A stretch of DNA of 64,000 nucleotides from Heterodera schachtii. Taxonomy: Eukaryota > Nematoda > Chromadorea > Rhabditida > Heteroderidae. Location of the stretch: positions 2,670,636-2,734,635 of the forward strand of contig SIJG01000007.1 of assembly GCA_023374025.1 (NCBI GenBank), in the 5' to 3' direction. Position numbers and translations under genes: made by a program. The notes beneath the pieces were generated by a model that saw only the letters and a list, made by a program, of their open reading frames with translations, searched no databases and was not told the origin of the DNA. This document shows positions 11,568 to 23,000 of the stretch, in pieces; position 1 is the stretch's first letter; each line of letters starts with the position of its first letter.

Positions 11568-14500
11568 TTAATGAAATTTCTCATTTAATTCACTGACTCT
11601 TTCCATCAGAATTTTGCCGATAAAGTTGAGTACTGAGCTGTCCACCACATGCATATTAATCAAACTGTTGCCGTTCTTGCTTTTTTCCTTCGTTCCACTA
11701 CCAACCAATGCCAAAATTTGGTCATCAAAATTTTTCAAATCTGACACTGTGAGCATTTCGTAATTAAACAGCCAATTGTCCCACATAAAAACTTCGCAAA
11801 TTAGGAGCCATGCGCTAAAAAATTGGGCAAAAAAATTCAATTACTGCAAATTCAGAAACGGAAATTTCTCAAAAATTTTGGGCCCAAATCTCGGCAGCGA
11901 TTAGTCCCAAAACTTTAGGATAGAAATAATAAAAATTCAACATTGGTCTTAGAATTTGAAATATTAATAAATTTTACAAGCACTTTTTTGAAATTTATTT
12001 GAGTTTTAAATAAATAAACAAAATTTTATTAACATTTGAAAAATGCTCTCCGTTTACTTTGTTGTCCACGTGCGATTATAATCTTTTTCGCAAAAATCAT
12101 TGACCATTTCCATCATTTTGGCTCCATAACCTTCACAATTATGCATGGTTTTTAATGTTTTGATTGGATCATCATACAAAGCTCGCTCCAATACGTTGCC
12201 AATTTTGTAAATGATCGCTAATTTTTGCCTCTTTAATTCGCCCCAATTGTGTTCATTAATTAAGGCCTCGAAAATGTCAATTAGCATTTGCTCAGTTGGC
12301 ATCACATTAAAATTGAGTAGCGGTTTTTTATCCTCATCTTCATCCGAATCATCTTCATTCGAATCTTTATCCGGTTCCAATTCGCTTGCACTTTTCGTGT
12401 AAATGCCATGTCTGTAGAACCATTGATGCCACATTTCCTCAAAGAATTCGGCACAACATTTGTGCCAAGCATCGGCGGCAACATCACTTTTGAGTTTATT
12501 TGTGGCAAAAAGCACACAGATTTGATGCAATTCAGCGCCAATATGGCCAAATTCGGGTGAGTACGGCTCAATTTCAATTGGGAGTTTTGCTTTTTTCAAT
12601 GCACCATTAACACATTGGCCAATGCTGGCCAACTGTTCCAACATTTTTGTGTCGATCAGTAAATTCTAAAAAAAGTTGAGCAAAAATTCAACCGAATTCA
12701 TTAAAAATACTTCTAAAATTGGCCAAATGATTTTATAAAAAAAAGTGATTGATTAAAACTAAAAAAAAAAAAAAAACTTATTTTATATATTTTTGAAATA
12801 AAAATCAAATTTAAGGAGTCTGAATTGTCGAATTTAAATTTTAATAAAAAAAATTTTTGTTTAAATATTGAAGAAACAAAAATAAATTCAATTCGTAAAA
12901 AAAATTTACGAAATTGGAAATTTCATAATAGAATTTTGTAAAAGTTTTATGAAATGTAATCAAATATCGTAAAAAAATTTTAAGAACAAAATTTTTTATT
13001 TTCAAATTTCATAAATTTCCCATTTACCAGTGCTTTTTCGATTTTGGTCAAAATTTTACCAAATTTTGCCTCGGACCTCGTAGGATTTACGAAACTGATC
13101 CCACCACCACCCTCTGGTCCAACTACGCCAATTAATAGCATCCCCCCCCCTCGTCACCTATGCTAATTACATACCATCCCCCCCCCTCGTCACCTATGCT
13201 AATTAATACCATCCCCCCCCGTCACCTATGCTAATTAATACTATATCCATTACAATAAAATGCTCACACAATGATTAATTATTTACCTGTTCTTCAAGGT
13301 CAATATTCTGTTTAACGTCATCAACCAATTGGTGAAATTTTTTTTTCATATAAATGTCATCGTCCACCCATAAATTGCCGTTCACCCAGCGAACAAACAG
13401 TGCCAAAAGTTGGTCATTGCGTCTCATAATTTCATTGACATGTTCGCACAGGTCCCACCAGTCATTTAATCCGTTCCAGACCCAAAAAATCAATTTTCAA
13501 AAAATTCATTTTATATATTTATAAATAAAACAAAATTATTAATGTATCTGCCAATTTTGTGAATATAGGTCTAATTTTAGGCGCAGAATTCATTTATACG
13601 ACCTAAATAACTTTTTTTTGTAATAATTCAAATTCTCTAGCTGTTTAGAATAGGGCTCGCAAAAGTGATGGATGTGGCCTCATTTGTAGTTTTTTAGCGG
13701 CTAAATGAACGCTAAATTTACAAAATGAGGCTTTGACGTTTGTTAATACACCTGGCAAAGAATTTCAAAAAAATTTCCCTGCAATGTCTATCGGAGCCCG
13801 AGCCCACCAAAGTAATTTTTTGAAAACCTTAATTTAAATTTTAAAAACTTTGGACAGACGGGGGGAATTGGGTGGTTCAACTGGGCCCCGACCAACTTGG
13901 TCCCGGACCAATTTTTGGAGTATATCTCCTTTCAGATTCACCATCAAACATTCTTTGTATCGATAGATCCTAATCTCAATTCGTAATCTAAAATTCGAAA
14001 AAATTGGTAAATTTTTTGAAACTTTGAAGTGGAATAGCCAAAAATACTTCGGGCTTTCGAATGAAACCATAAACAAATCCGGTCAAGAATTTTACCAATT
14101 CGTCCTTGGCCAAAATTTACCGTGGGGTTGGCCACTTCATGCCCAATACAATTTTCCAAGTCGTCGTCATTGGCCAAATCTGTTGGGCAACAAAATTCGT
14201 AAAGCTCTGGCAGTACAGTCATGGCAAACTGTGAACGGGTGTTCAACTGTTTGGCCATTTTTTGCAGTTGAATGCTGAATTTCTTTAACACATTTTTCTC
14301 ATCACTTGTCCATGTTTCGTTGGCATTGTGCCAAAGGAAATAATTCAAATATGCCTTGCCCATAAACAAATCAATGTGGTGAATTTGGGCATCGGCTTGC
14401 CAACGTGCAAAAAAATCGTCCAAATATTTGAATTTGTCTATGCCATGGTAATGCACGTCACACGGATCATTATCATCGATGCGATTTTTATCAACTAAAA

Positions 14501-16569
14501 AAAGATTGCCAAAATACTTGGGATTTATGGAATAAAAACGCCCAAAATTTTGTGATGTAAATCATCAAAAAAATATATATATTAAAAAAATTATTTTCGT
14601 GCTATTTGGCTTTTCTCTGTGATTCACGTCAAAAAAAAAACACTCAGTTCGTAGTATGCTTAATTTAAATTTATTGATGCCTACTTAATTGAGTGCTTAA
14701 TTATCTTTTTTGAAAAATCTTGCAGCTTTATTGACTGCTTAATTATTATTTTTTGTTCATAAGACTATTTTGAGTTTTTAAATGCGCGATCCGCGACCAC
14801 GGAAAATTGAATGCGCGATCCGTGACAATTTTCTTGCTCGATCCGCGACCGCGGTAAATTGAATCCGCGATGCGCAATCCGAGATTTTTTTGCTCGGTCC
14901 GCGACCGCGTAAAATTAAATCCGCGATCCGCTACCACGGGATTTTTCGGTCGGAGCCCCACCCCTGGTAGTCCGCTCCCTAATCCTCACCTTTTTTTACT
15001 GCTTTACCACTAATTCTCTGAACTGACTGCTGTTGTGGTGGATTTTTTTCCGGGTTAATTTCGTCTTCATATAATCGCTAAAATAAAATGATTAAAAAAA
15101 ATTCGTGCCGAAAAATAGACTACAATTTTATGGACAAATTTGATTTAGTCGAAAAACATATAATAATTTGATATCATTGAATAGGCACTAATTTAAAATT
15201 AAATTTTAAACATTTACGTTAAATGGATCCATCGGGAACACGTGGATGTTCAAAGTGTGCTTAATGTCACAAAACGAAGCGCCAGAAGGGCCATAAAATA
15301 CAATATTTTGCGGGTCAATTAAGCCATCTTCGCCCGTTATAAAATGTTCAAATCGGTCAAAGCATTCCTTTGAACTGAAAAATTTTTTTTTGAAAATTTA
15401 AGCGTGATTTTAAGGCTCCCGGAAAATGCGTAAGTGATACAAATTTTTTTTTAAATAGAGTCTATAGAATTAAATTTGTAGTACAAAAGGTCAAAATTGT
15501 ATAAGAACCTACGAATTGATAATACCTTCGTTTGTCCCCCTTTTTTTGAAAAAAAAATTTGAACATTTTTATTGCCATAAAAAAAGCTCCCTGGGGTTTT
15601 CAAAGTCGCTGATACGAATAAGGCTTCCATTTGGCCAATTCGGAATCGAGGGCCAGAGTTCGAACAAAAAATCGAAAGTTTTGATTTTTAAATTTAGCAT
15701 TTTTTGGGTTCTCGAGCATGACGATTTTCACGCTTATTAATTTTTAATTAGAATTATAATTAATTACCTGTCATGTAATGCTTCTTCAGTGAGAAATATT
15801 TGATTGTTGTCCATTTTGATAAGAAGATTTTCACAATATGCTGGTTTCTTTTTCTTCATTTTGTCCCAAACGGCGATTTTGTAGCGCCCCGGGGGAATTA
15901 CCTGGGGGAAAATGGGATTTTTAAAATTAAAATTTTCATTTTGATGGTGCCGACAGGCGTCGACCGTGAAAAAATTTCATATCTTAACCATTCTTTAACA
16001 GATTTTCACAAAAAAAAATTTGTATTGGATTTTTGGAAAAAATTTAGCGAAACTTTTTGGAAAATTTGGGTGAAGAGGAGACCTTGGAGGGGGTACAAGT
16101 AAGGAAAATCGAAAATTTTCTGGACAAAATAGTATTTCGAGTTTTGAGAGGTCTGGGGCGAGGTAAATACTAGTGCGTTCGAGACCGAAAATTTCCCGAG
16201 ACTCGAGTCGAGACCGAGAGTCTCGAACAGCACTAGTAAATACCTCGCAACCTCCTCCCCCCCTCGATACCATCCCTGCGTGGGAGACCAATTTTATTTG
16301 TTTTTTCCCCTTATACCAAGCGTTAGCAAAATTTTGAAATTCTTAAAACCGAACCCGACCGAACCGGACTTAAAGGGTCTCAAAATAAAAATTTTCTCGA
16401 GAATTTAGCGCTGCAAGGCATAATTTTGGTAAATTATGTTTGGTTTATTTGTATTTTTGTTCACCTTTCCGATTCCTTTGTCCTTTTTGATCACCATTAA
16501 AACATTACTCTCGAGCAATGAATCCGAAAAAAGCCCCAAAGCAATTGCCAAATGAAGCAAATAAATCAT
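11568..16569 (-). CDS. Family-2 copy A, exons 1-8: putative secreted protein of unknown function
   Basis: Minus-strand exons are 16569-16465, 15901-15768, 15374-15218, 15077-14990, 14494-14121, 13481-13287, 12665-12058 and 11814-11568. The phases chain without conflict (0, 2, 0, 1, 0, 0, 2), giving about 635 aa. Exon 1 encodes a signal-peptide-like start (MIYLLHLAIALGLFSDSLLE). Exon 2 is basic with VIPPGRYKIAVWDK. Exon 5 contains LPELYEFCCPTDLANDDD. Exon 7 contains IEPYSPEFGHIGAEL, AWHKCCAEFFEEMWHQWFYR and an acidic stretch. Exon 8 ends NEKFH-stop, or continues through a weak GTCAGT donor to the exons at 11381-10068. Exon 6 has no AG acceptor in either copy; a GG acceptor gives the right phase. 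The same exons with the same phases occur in copy B, which supports the model. I do not recognise a domain. A secreted, duplicated gene in a parasitic nematode could be an effector, but that is inference. Confidence 0.72.
13126..13246. repeat. C-rich tandem repeat, about 40 bp x 3
   Basis: Three copies of a unit containing a run of C followed by GTCACCTATGCTAATTA lie in the intron between exons 6 and 7 of family-2 copy A. Nothing comparable is seen in copy B's corresponding intron. Confidence 0.75.
14780..14975. repeat. Transposon-like segment with repeated GATCCGCGACC words
   Basis: Within the exon 4-5 intron of family-2 copy A, several near-copies of GATCCGCGACCACGG alternate with AAATTGAAT, ending in a segment whose reverse complement begins CAGGGGTGGGGCTCCGACCG. 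That resembles hAT-type termini. The other end and a target duplication could not be defined. Copy B lacks it. The minus-strand frame 14746-14961 across it is not a credible gene. Confidence 0.4.
16157..16252. mobile_element. Small palindromic insertion in intron 1 of family-2 copy A
   Basis: Inverted arms contain CTAGTGC(N)TTCGAGAC and flank a short GC-rich centre. The six bases TAAATA lie directly on each side, and GCGAGG/CCTCGC extend the symmetry. The same intron in copy B runs through without it. It is consistent with a very short MITE. Confidence 0.5.
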
Positions 16570-16604
16570 GATAAAAAATTTTCAAATTCTCTAAAAAAAT
16601 ATAG

Positions 16605-16634
16605 CCGTAATTTTACAGTTTTTTAAAATTACGG
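16605..16634 (-). other. Perfect 11-bp hairpin upstream of family-2 copy A ATG
   Basis: Read on the minus strand, CCGTAATTTTA pairs with TAAAATTACGG across an eight-base loop, about 35 bases before the start codon. In copy B one arm is intact but the other carries substitutions. It would lie in the 5' leader if transcription starts upstream. Function is unknown. Confidence 0.5.
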
Positions 16635-16639
16635 TGCCT

Positions 16640-17740
16640 CCCCGACCCACAACATTCTTTCTGAGAAAAAAGCCCAGAGTGAGTCGGGGAAGGTCGGGAT
16701 TTCATTTTCAAGAATAACCCAATTTTGAAGAAAGTGCAAAATATATATTTGTCTTTTATTTTGCCATGCCATTGTTACCAAAAGTCCTTAATTTCTAAAA
16801 TTGTCCTTATTTTTCGAATCTAGGACAAACTTCATAAAGAAATTTGATGCATTCATACAAAGACTCCAAAAAGAGGAATTAAAAAAACGTCTGAATGAAA
16901 TTCTAATTTTTACCACTTTGAAATGTAAATAGATTCAGAAAAATTATTTATTATTATTATTATGTTGTTGAAATAAATTTTAATTTATTTTATTTAGTTG
17001 TTTAATTTAAAAAGTAATAAAAATATATTTAATGTTAATTCGCATGCATAAAACTAATATTAAATATATTTATAAAATAAGAATAAAATGACATTTTATT
17101 AGCTATTGTTGAAGAAATATAAAAAAATTGTAAATCGATAAAAAAATGCATTTTAATTGATTTTTAATCATTTATTCATCTTCTATGCACATCTTTTTTT
17201 ATTCATAACTAATAGTATATGTTTATTATAAGCACATAAAAAAGTAAAATTTACACATAAAACTGTAAAAATATGCAAATATATTTTTAAAAATTTATGG
17301 GTAAAATTTCTCAAAATGTATTAAAACTTATTAATTCAGATAAAATCTCGAAAATGGCTGAAAATTTGTTTTAAATAAACTTGAAAAGAAAAAAAATAAA
17401 ACAACATATTGAATTGTTTAACCCAACGAATTTTCCATTTGTGTGGGTTATATTTGGCAAATTAATGAGAAATATCCAGAACTTTCCTAATTATAATTGG
17501 GTTTATGAGAAACCGTGAAGAATTTGGTATCACTGAATATTCCGTATTTGAAGAAAGAGCATAGTAAATCTCGCTCATACAAAGAGTTCAAAAAATTGAA
17601 TTTTGAATGAAATTATTTTGGCATTATTATAAATTTTATCACCCACTTATCTTGTCGAAATAAATATTATATTAAAATTTTAGTTAAAAGTTTAATTTAG
17701 AAAAGTAAAATTTTAATGGAAATGCTTATGCATAAAACTA
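16640..17740. other. Upstream region of family-2 copy A, partly duplicated
   Basis: No gene is supported here. Bases 16640-17150 resemble 53800-54360 upstream of copy B, for example around CTTATTTTTCGAATCTAGGA versus CTTATTTTTTCGAGTGTTGG. The promoter region was therefore duplicated with the gene. A second, weaker copy of the pattern (GAAATTATTTT, GAAATAAATATTATATT, GCATAAAACTAATATTA) follows at about 17570-17750. A TTTTCTCAG/AAAGAATG on the minus strand near 16660-16675 could be an outron or trans-splice acceptor, which is conjecture. Confidence 0.4.
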
Positions 17741-17749
17741 ATATTACAA

Positions 17750-18058
17750 ATGTCAATGGTTTTCGTGGAGAAAAGTGAATTTCATGAAAATGGCGACGAA
17801 TTGAAAGTGCCAAATTTGCTTATTTCCTCCCTTGTGCCTTCCTTAATTCATTCCATTGGTGATCATAAAAATTTACCCCTCAGACTTTCCTGCCTAAATA
17901 TTTTACAAAAGAAAAAAAACGACCGAGACGATCATTTAGAAAAAAAAAGGAATTACTCAAAAGAACAGAACAGTAAATTAATAAACATTCTTATTTTATT
18001 TCAAAATTTAAATATTAAACAACTGTTAAATCAAGTCAAAGATGGAAAATGTAAATAA
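17750..18058. pseudogene. Fragment of a family-1 3' end, reverse orientation, within an open frame
   Basis: Bases 17755-17825 read on the minus strand match the last codons and 3' flank of family-1 genes. The plus-strand wording GAAAATGGCGACGAATTGAAA is the reverse complement of the SSPF-stop region at 3038 and 34178. A plus-strand frame of 102 codons runs across it to 18058, with a Lys- and Asn-rich second half; I cannot show that it is a gene. I take the segment as a broken duplicate fragment. Confidence 0.4.
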
Positions 18059-18520
18059 ATTCTCTAATTCACTATTGAATTCAAAAAAAAATTATTATTT
18101 TTTTTTTACGTTTGCGACAAAACAAATTATATTGCAAAGGATTTTGGTTATTTTGACTAAAAATATTCTTCGGATAAAAAAAAAAGAATAGGAAAAACGC
18201 CAAGAAATGGATTAGGCGCCAGAAAGAATTTATGTACCATAAAAAAAGTTTCAGATGCATTAAATAAAAAAGGGAAGAGAATGAATACTCCAAAAATGAT
18301 TTCTTGTGAGCAAATAACCCAAGAAAATTGGATGTCCCGAGAAATGGTGAAATGGTAAGATTAAAAATATCAAAAAGTACCTCAGATGAGGAATGGAGCA
18401 ATTTTATGGAAAGAAAGTGTTGGAAATTAAACCGACTCCAAAAAGCAAAGGTAAATTTGTTTTTGTCAATATGTGACTAATGGCGAAAAAGCCAAAAGAT
18501 TTCAATGGTATATTGAGGAG

Positions 18521-19742
18521 CAAGGGCGTAGGCAGGGGGGGGGGGCTGAGGGGGCTAAAGCCCCCCCCCCCCCCCCGAAAGCCAAAAAAGAAAAAAATTT
18601 TCAATAGATTTTTTGAAATTTTAAGCAATTTTCTTAACAAAATTACATTAAAATACTCAAAAAATTTTTCCCCGTGGTTATTTGACCACGGTCATTTAAC
18701 CATGGTTATTTAACCTGTGTTAAACTACCACTAACCTCTGGTAACCCGTAGAATAAGAAAAAAGTTGGAAAAACCATGAACTACAGGTTACCTAACCAGC
18801 AACCACCTTCTTATTCTACCAAAAAATAACCACCATCTTTTCTCCTAAATAACGGTGATGATGCAATATTTATTTATGCGTATGACGGCATCTTTTTGTT
18901 TACTAGATAATAAGTTAATATCATAATAAATAAATGGCCAATTCAAATTCTCAATTGCGACAATTTGCAAAATTTTGCTGGTATGTTTTAACAAAATTCG
19001 CATTTTCCTTTTCATGAAATAATATCTAATGCTAATACATGTAAATCATATAAAAAAAATTTTGATCTATAAATTTCTTTTTTTTGAATCATAAACATTT
19101 ATTTTTATGATATTTTTGGTATCTTTTTTAAACTAAATAACTCCTAAACTTACTCTCAATTATTTTTAATAAAATTAGTATGGGCAAATGGAGATATGTT
19201 TGCTTTATCCGAAAATATTATTTAGGTTATTTAAAAATTAATTGGGTTAATTTTTATAAGCGGCTAAAGATGGTGGTTACTTCTGCAACCATGCCCTCTC
19301 GCGCGGTAGCTTTTTCAACCATGGTCATAGGGTTAAATAACCATGGTCGTCTCTCTTATTCTACGGGTTAAGGTTGGTGGTTAAATAACCACGAAGTTCA
19401 TGGTTAAATAACCATGAGGTCATGGTTGCAAACCACGAGCTCTTATTCTACCAGTTTTTACCACAAGGTCATGGTCATTTAGCCACTACCACGCTTTTAT
19501 TCTACGGGCCCGGACCCCCATTTTTACCATATTTTTGGAAAATGGAGACCAAAATGGCAAAAAATGGTAATTTTTTGGCGAAAAACGGTTAAATTTTTTG
19601 TAGAATACACCCCCCTAATTCGGGATTTCAACAAACGAAAAATACACCCCCTAAAAACCGACTGAAAAAAGAAAAATACACCCCTAAAAATCGAATTTTT
19701 GACTTCAGCCCCCCCGAAGCCAAGGGTCTGGCTACGCCTTTG
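18521..19742. mobile_element. CAAGGGCGTAG-type TIR element with nested insertion
   Basis: Termini are CAAGGGCGTAGGC at the left and the complement GGCTACGCCTTTG at the right, with direct 8-bp duplication TTGAGGAG (18513-18520 and 19743-19750): a hAT-like signature. Two other copies are at 34497-34872 and about 54423-54795. Compared with those, an extra segment of about 840 bp (roughly 18670-19508) interrupts the GC-rich hairpin that lies in the middle of the family. Confidence 0.75.
18670..19508. mobile_element. Nested palindrome-rich insertion
   Basis: The segment is full of short palindromic words such as TTAACCATGGTTA and repeats of CTTATTCTAC or its complement (18747, 18811, 19357, 19446, 19494). 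Its ends carry CCGTGGT/ACCACG and TTCTACGGG. It replaces the hairpin centre present in sister elements. The ORF at 19180-19371 is not convincing. Confidence 0.5.
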
Positions 19743-20053
19743 TTGAGGAGATAAACGCAATAATAATTGAGCAAAAAAAAAATAATAAGAAAATTGAATA
19801 AAGATGCATGATTCTTCGGAGATATAAAGAAATAATGGAGGAACGGTTATACGGTAAAAGCTGCTCAATAATAAGTATTTGATTGTATTCCGATCGAAGT
19901 CCAACAAGCAAATCGACGATTTGACGGCGGATGTGCAGTGATCAAAGAATTTCCTCTCCACTGAGCGTTCTCTCGCTCATATACTCATTTACCATCTTGG
20001 ATAATCCTAATCCTATTGCTGCTGATCAATTGCATTGCATTTTTTTAAAATAC

Positions 20054-23000
20054 AAAAGAGATGGATAATCCTACTTATGAGTAATTTTTAAAATATGCAT
20101 TTATTTAAAAATAATAAACAAATTTAATTAAGTAAAAAATAGATTTGGATAATCCTACTTATGAGCAATTTTTAAATATGCATTTATTTAAAAATAATAA
20201 ACAAATTTAATTAAGTAAAAAATAGATTTGGATAATCCTACTTATGAGCAATTTTTAAATATGCATTTATTTAAAAATAATAAACAAATTTAATTAAGTA
20301 AAAAAGAGATTTGGATAATCCTACTTATGAGCAATTTTTAAATATGCATTTATTTAAAAATAATAAACAAATTTAATTAAGTAAAAAATAGATTAGGATA
20401 ATCCTACTTATGAGCAATTTTTAAATATGCATTTATTTAAAAATAATAAACAAATTTAATTAAGTAAAAAAGAGATTTGGATAATCCTACTTATGAGCAA
20501 TTTTTAAATATGCATTTATTTAAAAATAATAAACAAATTTAATTAAGTAAAAAATAGATTAGGATAATCCTACTTATGAGCAATTTTTAAATATGCATTT
20601 ATTTAAAAATAATAAACAAATTTAATTAAGTAAAAAAGAGATTAGGATAATCCTACTTATGAGCAATTTTTAAATATGCATTTATTTAAAAATAATAAAC
20701 AAATTTAATTAAGTAAAAAATAGATTAGGATAATCCTACTTATGAGCAATTTTTAAATATGCATTTATTTAAAAATAATAAACAAATTTAATTAAGTAAA
20801 AAAGAGATTTGGATAATCCTACTTATGAGCAATTTTTAAATATGCATTTATTTAAAAATAATAAACAAATTTAATTAAGTAAAAAATAGATTAGGATAAT
20901 CCTACTTATGAGCAATTTTTAAATATGCATTTATTTAAAAATAATAAACAAATTTAATTAAGTAAAAAATAGATTAGGATAATCCTACTTATGAGCAATT
21001 TTTAAATATGCATTTATTTAAAAATAATAAACAAATTTAATTAAGTAAAAAATAGATTAGGATAATCCTACTTATGAGCAATTTTTAAATATGCATTTAT
21101 TTAAAAATAATAAACAAATTTAATTAAGTAAAAAAGAGATTTGGATAATCCTACTTATGAGCAATTTTTAAATATGCATTTATTTAAAAATAATAAACAA
21201 ATTTAATTAAGTAAAAAATAGATTAGGATAATCCTACTTATGAGCAATTTTTAAATATGCATTTATTTAAAAATAATAAACAAATTTAATTAAGTAAAAA
21301 ATAGATTAGGATAATCCTACTTATGAGCAATTTTTAAATATGCATTTATTTAAAAATAATAAACAAATTTAATTAAGTAAAAAATAGATTAGGATAATCC
21401 TACTTATGAGCAATTTTTAAATATGCATTTATTTAAAAATAATAAACAAATTTAATTAAGTAAAAAATAGATTAGGATAATCCTACTTATGAGCAATTTT
21501 TAAATATGCATTTATTTAAAAATAATAAACAAATTTAATTAAGTAAAAAATAGATTAGGATAATCCTACTTATGAGCAATTTTTAAATATGCATTTATTT
21601 AAAAATAATAAACAAATTTAATTAAGTAAAAAATAGATTAGGATAATCCTACTTATGAGCAATTTTTAAATATGCATTTATTTAAAAATAATAAACAAAT
21701 TTAATTAAGTAAAAAATAGATTAGGATAATCCTACTTATGAGTAATTTTAGATATGCATTTATTTAAAAATAATAAACAAATTTAATTAAGTAAAAAATA
21801 GATTAGGATAATCCTACTTATGAGCAATTTTTAAATATGCATTTATTTAAAAATAATAAACAAATTTAATTAAGTAAAAAATAGATTAGGATAATCCTAC
21901 TTATGAGCAATTTTTAAATATGCATTTATTTAAAAATAATAAACAAATTTAATTAAGTAAAAAAGAGATTTGGATAATCCTACTTATGAGCAATTTTTAA
22001 ATATGCATTTATTTAAAAATAATAAACAAATTTAATTAAGTAAAAAATAGATTAGGATAATCCTACTTATGAGCAATTTTTAAATATGCATTTATTTAAA
22101 AATAATAAACAAATTTAATTAAGTAAAAAAGAGATTTGGATAATCCTACTTATGAGCAATTTTAGATATGCATTTATTTAAAAATAATAAACAAATTTAA
22201 TTAAGTAAAAAATAGATTAGGATAATCCTACTTATGAGCAATTTTAGATATGCATTTATTTAAAAATAATAAACAAATTTAATTAAGTAAAAAATAGATT
22301 AGGATAATCCTACTTATGAGCAATTTTAGATATGCATTTATTTAAAAATAATAAACAAATTTAATTAAGTAAAAAATAGATTTGGATAATCCTACTTATG
22401 AGCAATTTTAAATATGCATTTATTTAAAAATAATAAACAAATTTAATTAAGTAAAAAAGAGATTTGGATAATCCTACTTATGAGCAATTTTTAAATATGC
22501 ATTTATTTAAAAATAATAAACAAATTTAATTAAGTAAAAAAGAGATTTGGATAATCCTACTTATGAGCAATTTTAGATATGCATTTATTTAAAAATAATA
22601 AACAAATTTAATTAAGTAAAAAAGAGATTAGGATAATCCTACTTATTAGCAATTTTAGATATGCATTTATTTAAAAATAATAAACAAATTTAATTAAGTA
22701 AAAAATAGATTAGGATAATCCTACTTATGAGCAATTTTAGATATGCATTTATTTAAAAATAATAAACAAATTTAATTAAGTAAAAAATAGATTTGGATAA
22801 TCCTACTTATGAGCAATTTTTAAATATGCATTTATTTAAAAATAATAAACAAATTTAATTAAGTAAAAAAGAGATTTGGATAATCCTACTTATGAGCAAT
22901 TTTTAAATATGCATTTATTTAAAAATAATAAACAAATTTAATTAAGTAAAAAAGAGATTTGGATAATCCTACTTATGAGCAATTTTAGATATGCATTTAT

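Larger units (their letters stand above)
18381..19795 (+). pseudogene. Possible degraded exons, interrupted by a TIR element
   Basis: GAGGAATGGAGCAATTTTATGG at about 18386, read as EEWSNFMERKCWKLNRLQKAK, ends at a GTAAAT donor. A following stretch beginning near 18497 reads KRFQWYIEE up to the 18521-19742 element and continues INAIIIEQKKNNKKIE-stop after it. The frame is continuous across the 8-bp target duplication TTGAGGAG. That suggests a once-coding exon hit by the transposon. Frames upstream do not connect cleanly, and I do not recognise the protein. Confidence 0.25.

Noticed and set aside
18404..18713. Gly/Pro-rich frames at the edge of the TIR element
   Set aside because: They arise from the G and C runs of the element termini, and equivalent frames appear at its other copies.
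19524..19961. 145-codon minus-strand frame ending in the TIR element
   Set aside because: More than half lies in transposon sequence and the rest has no paralogue or splice context.
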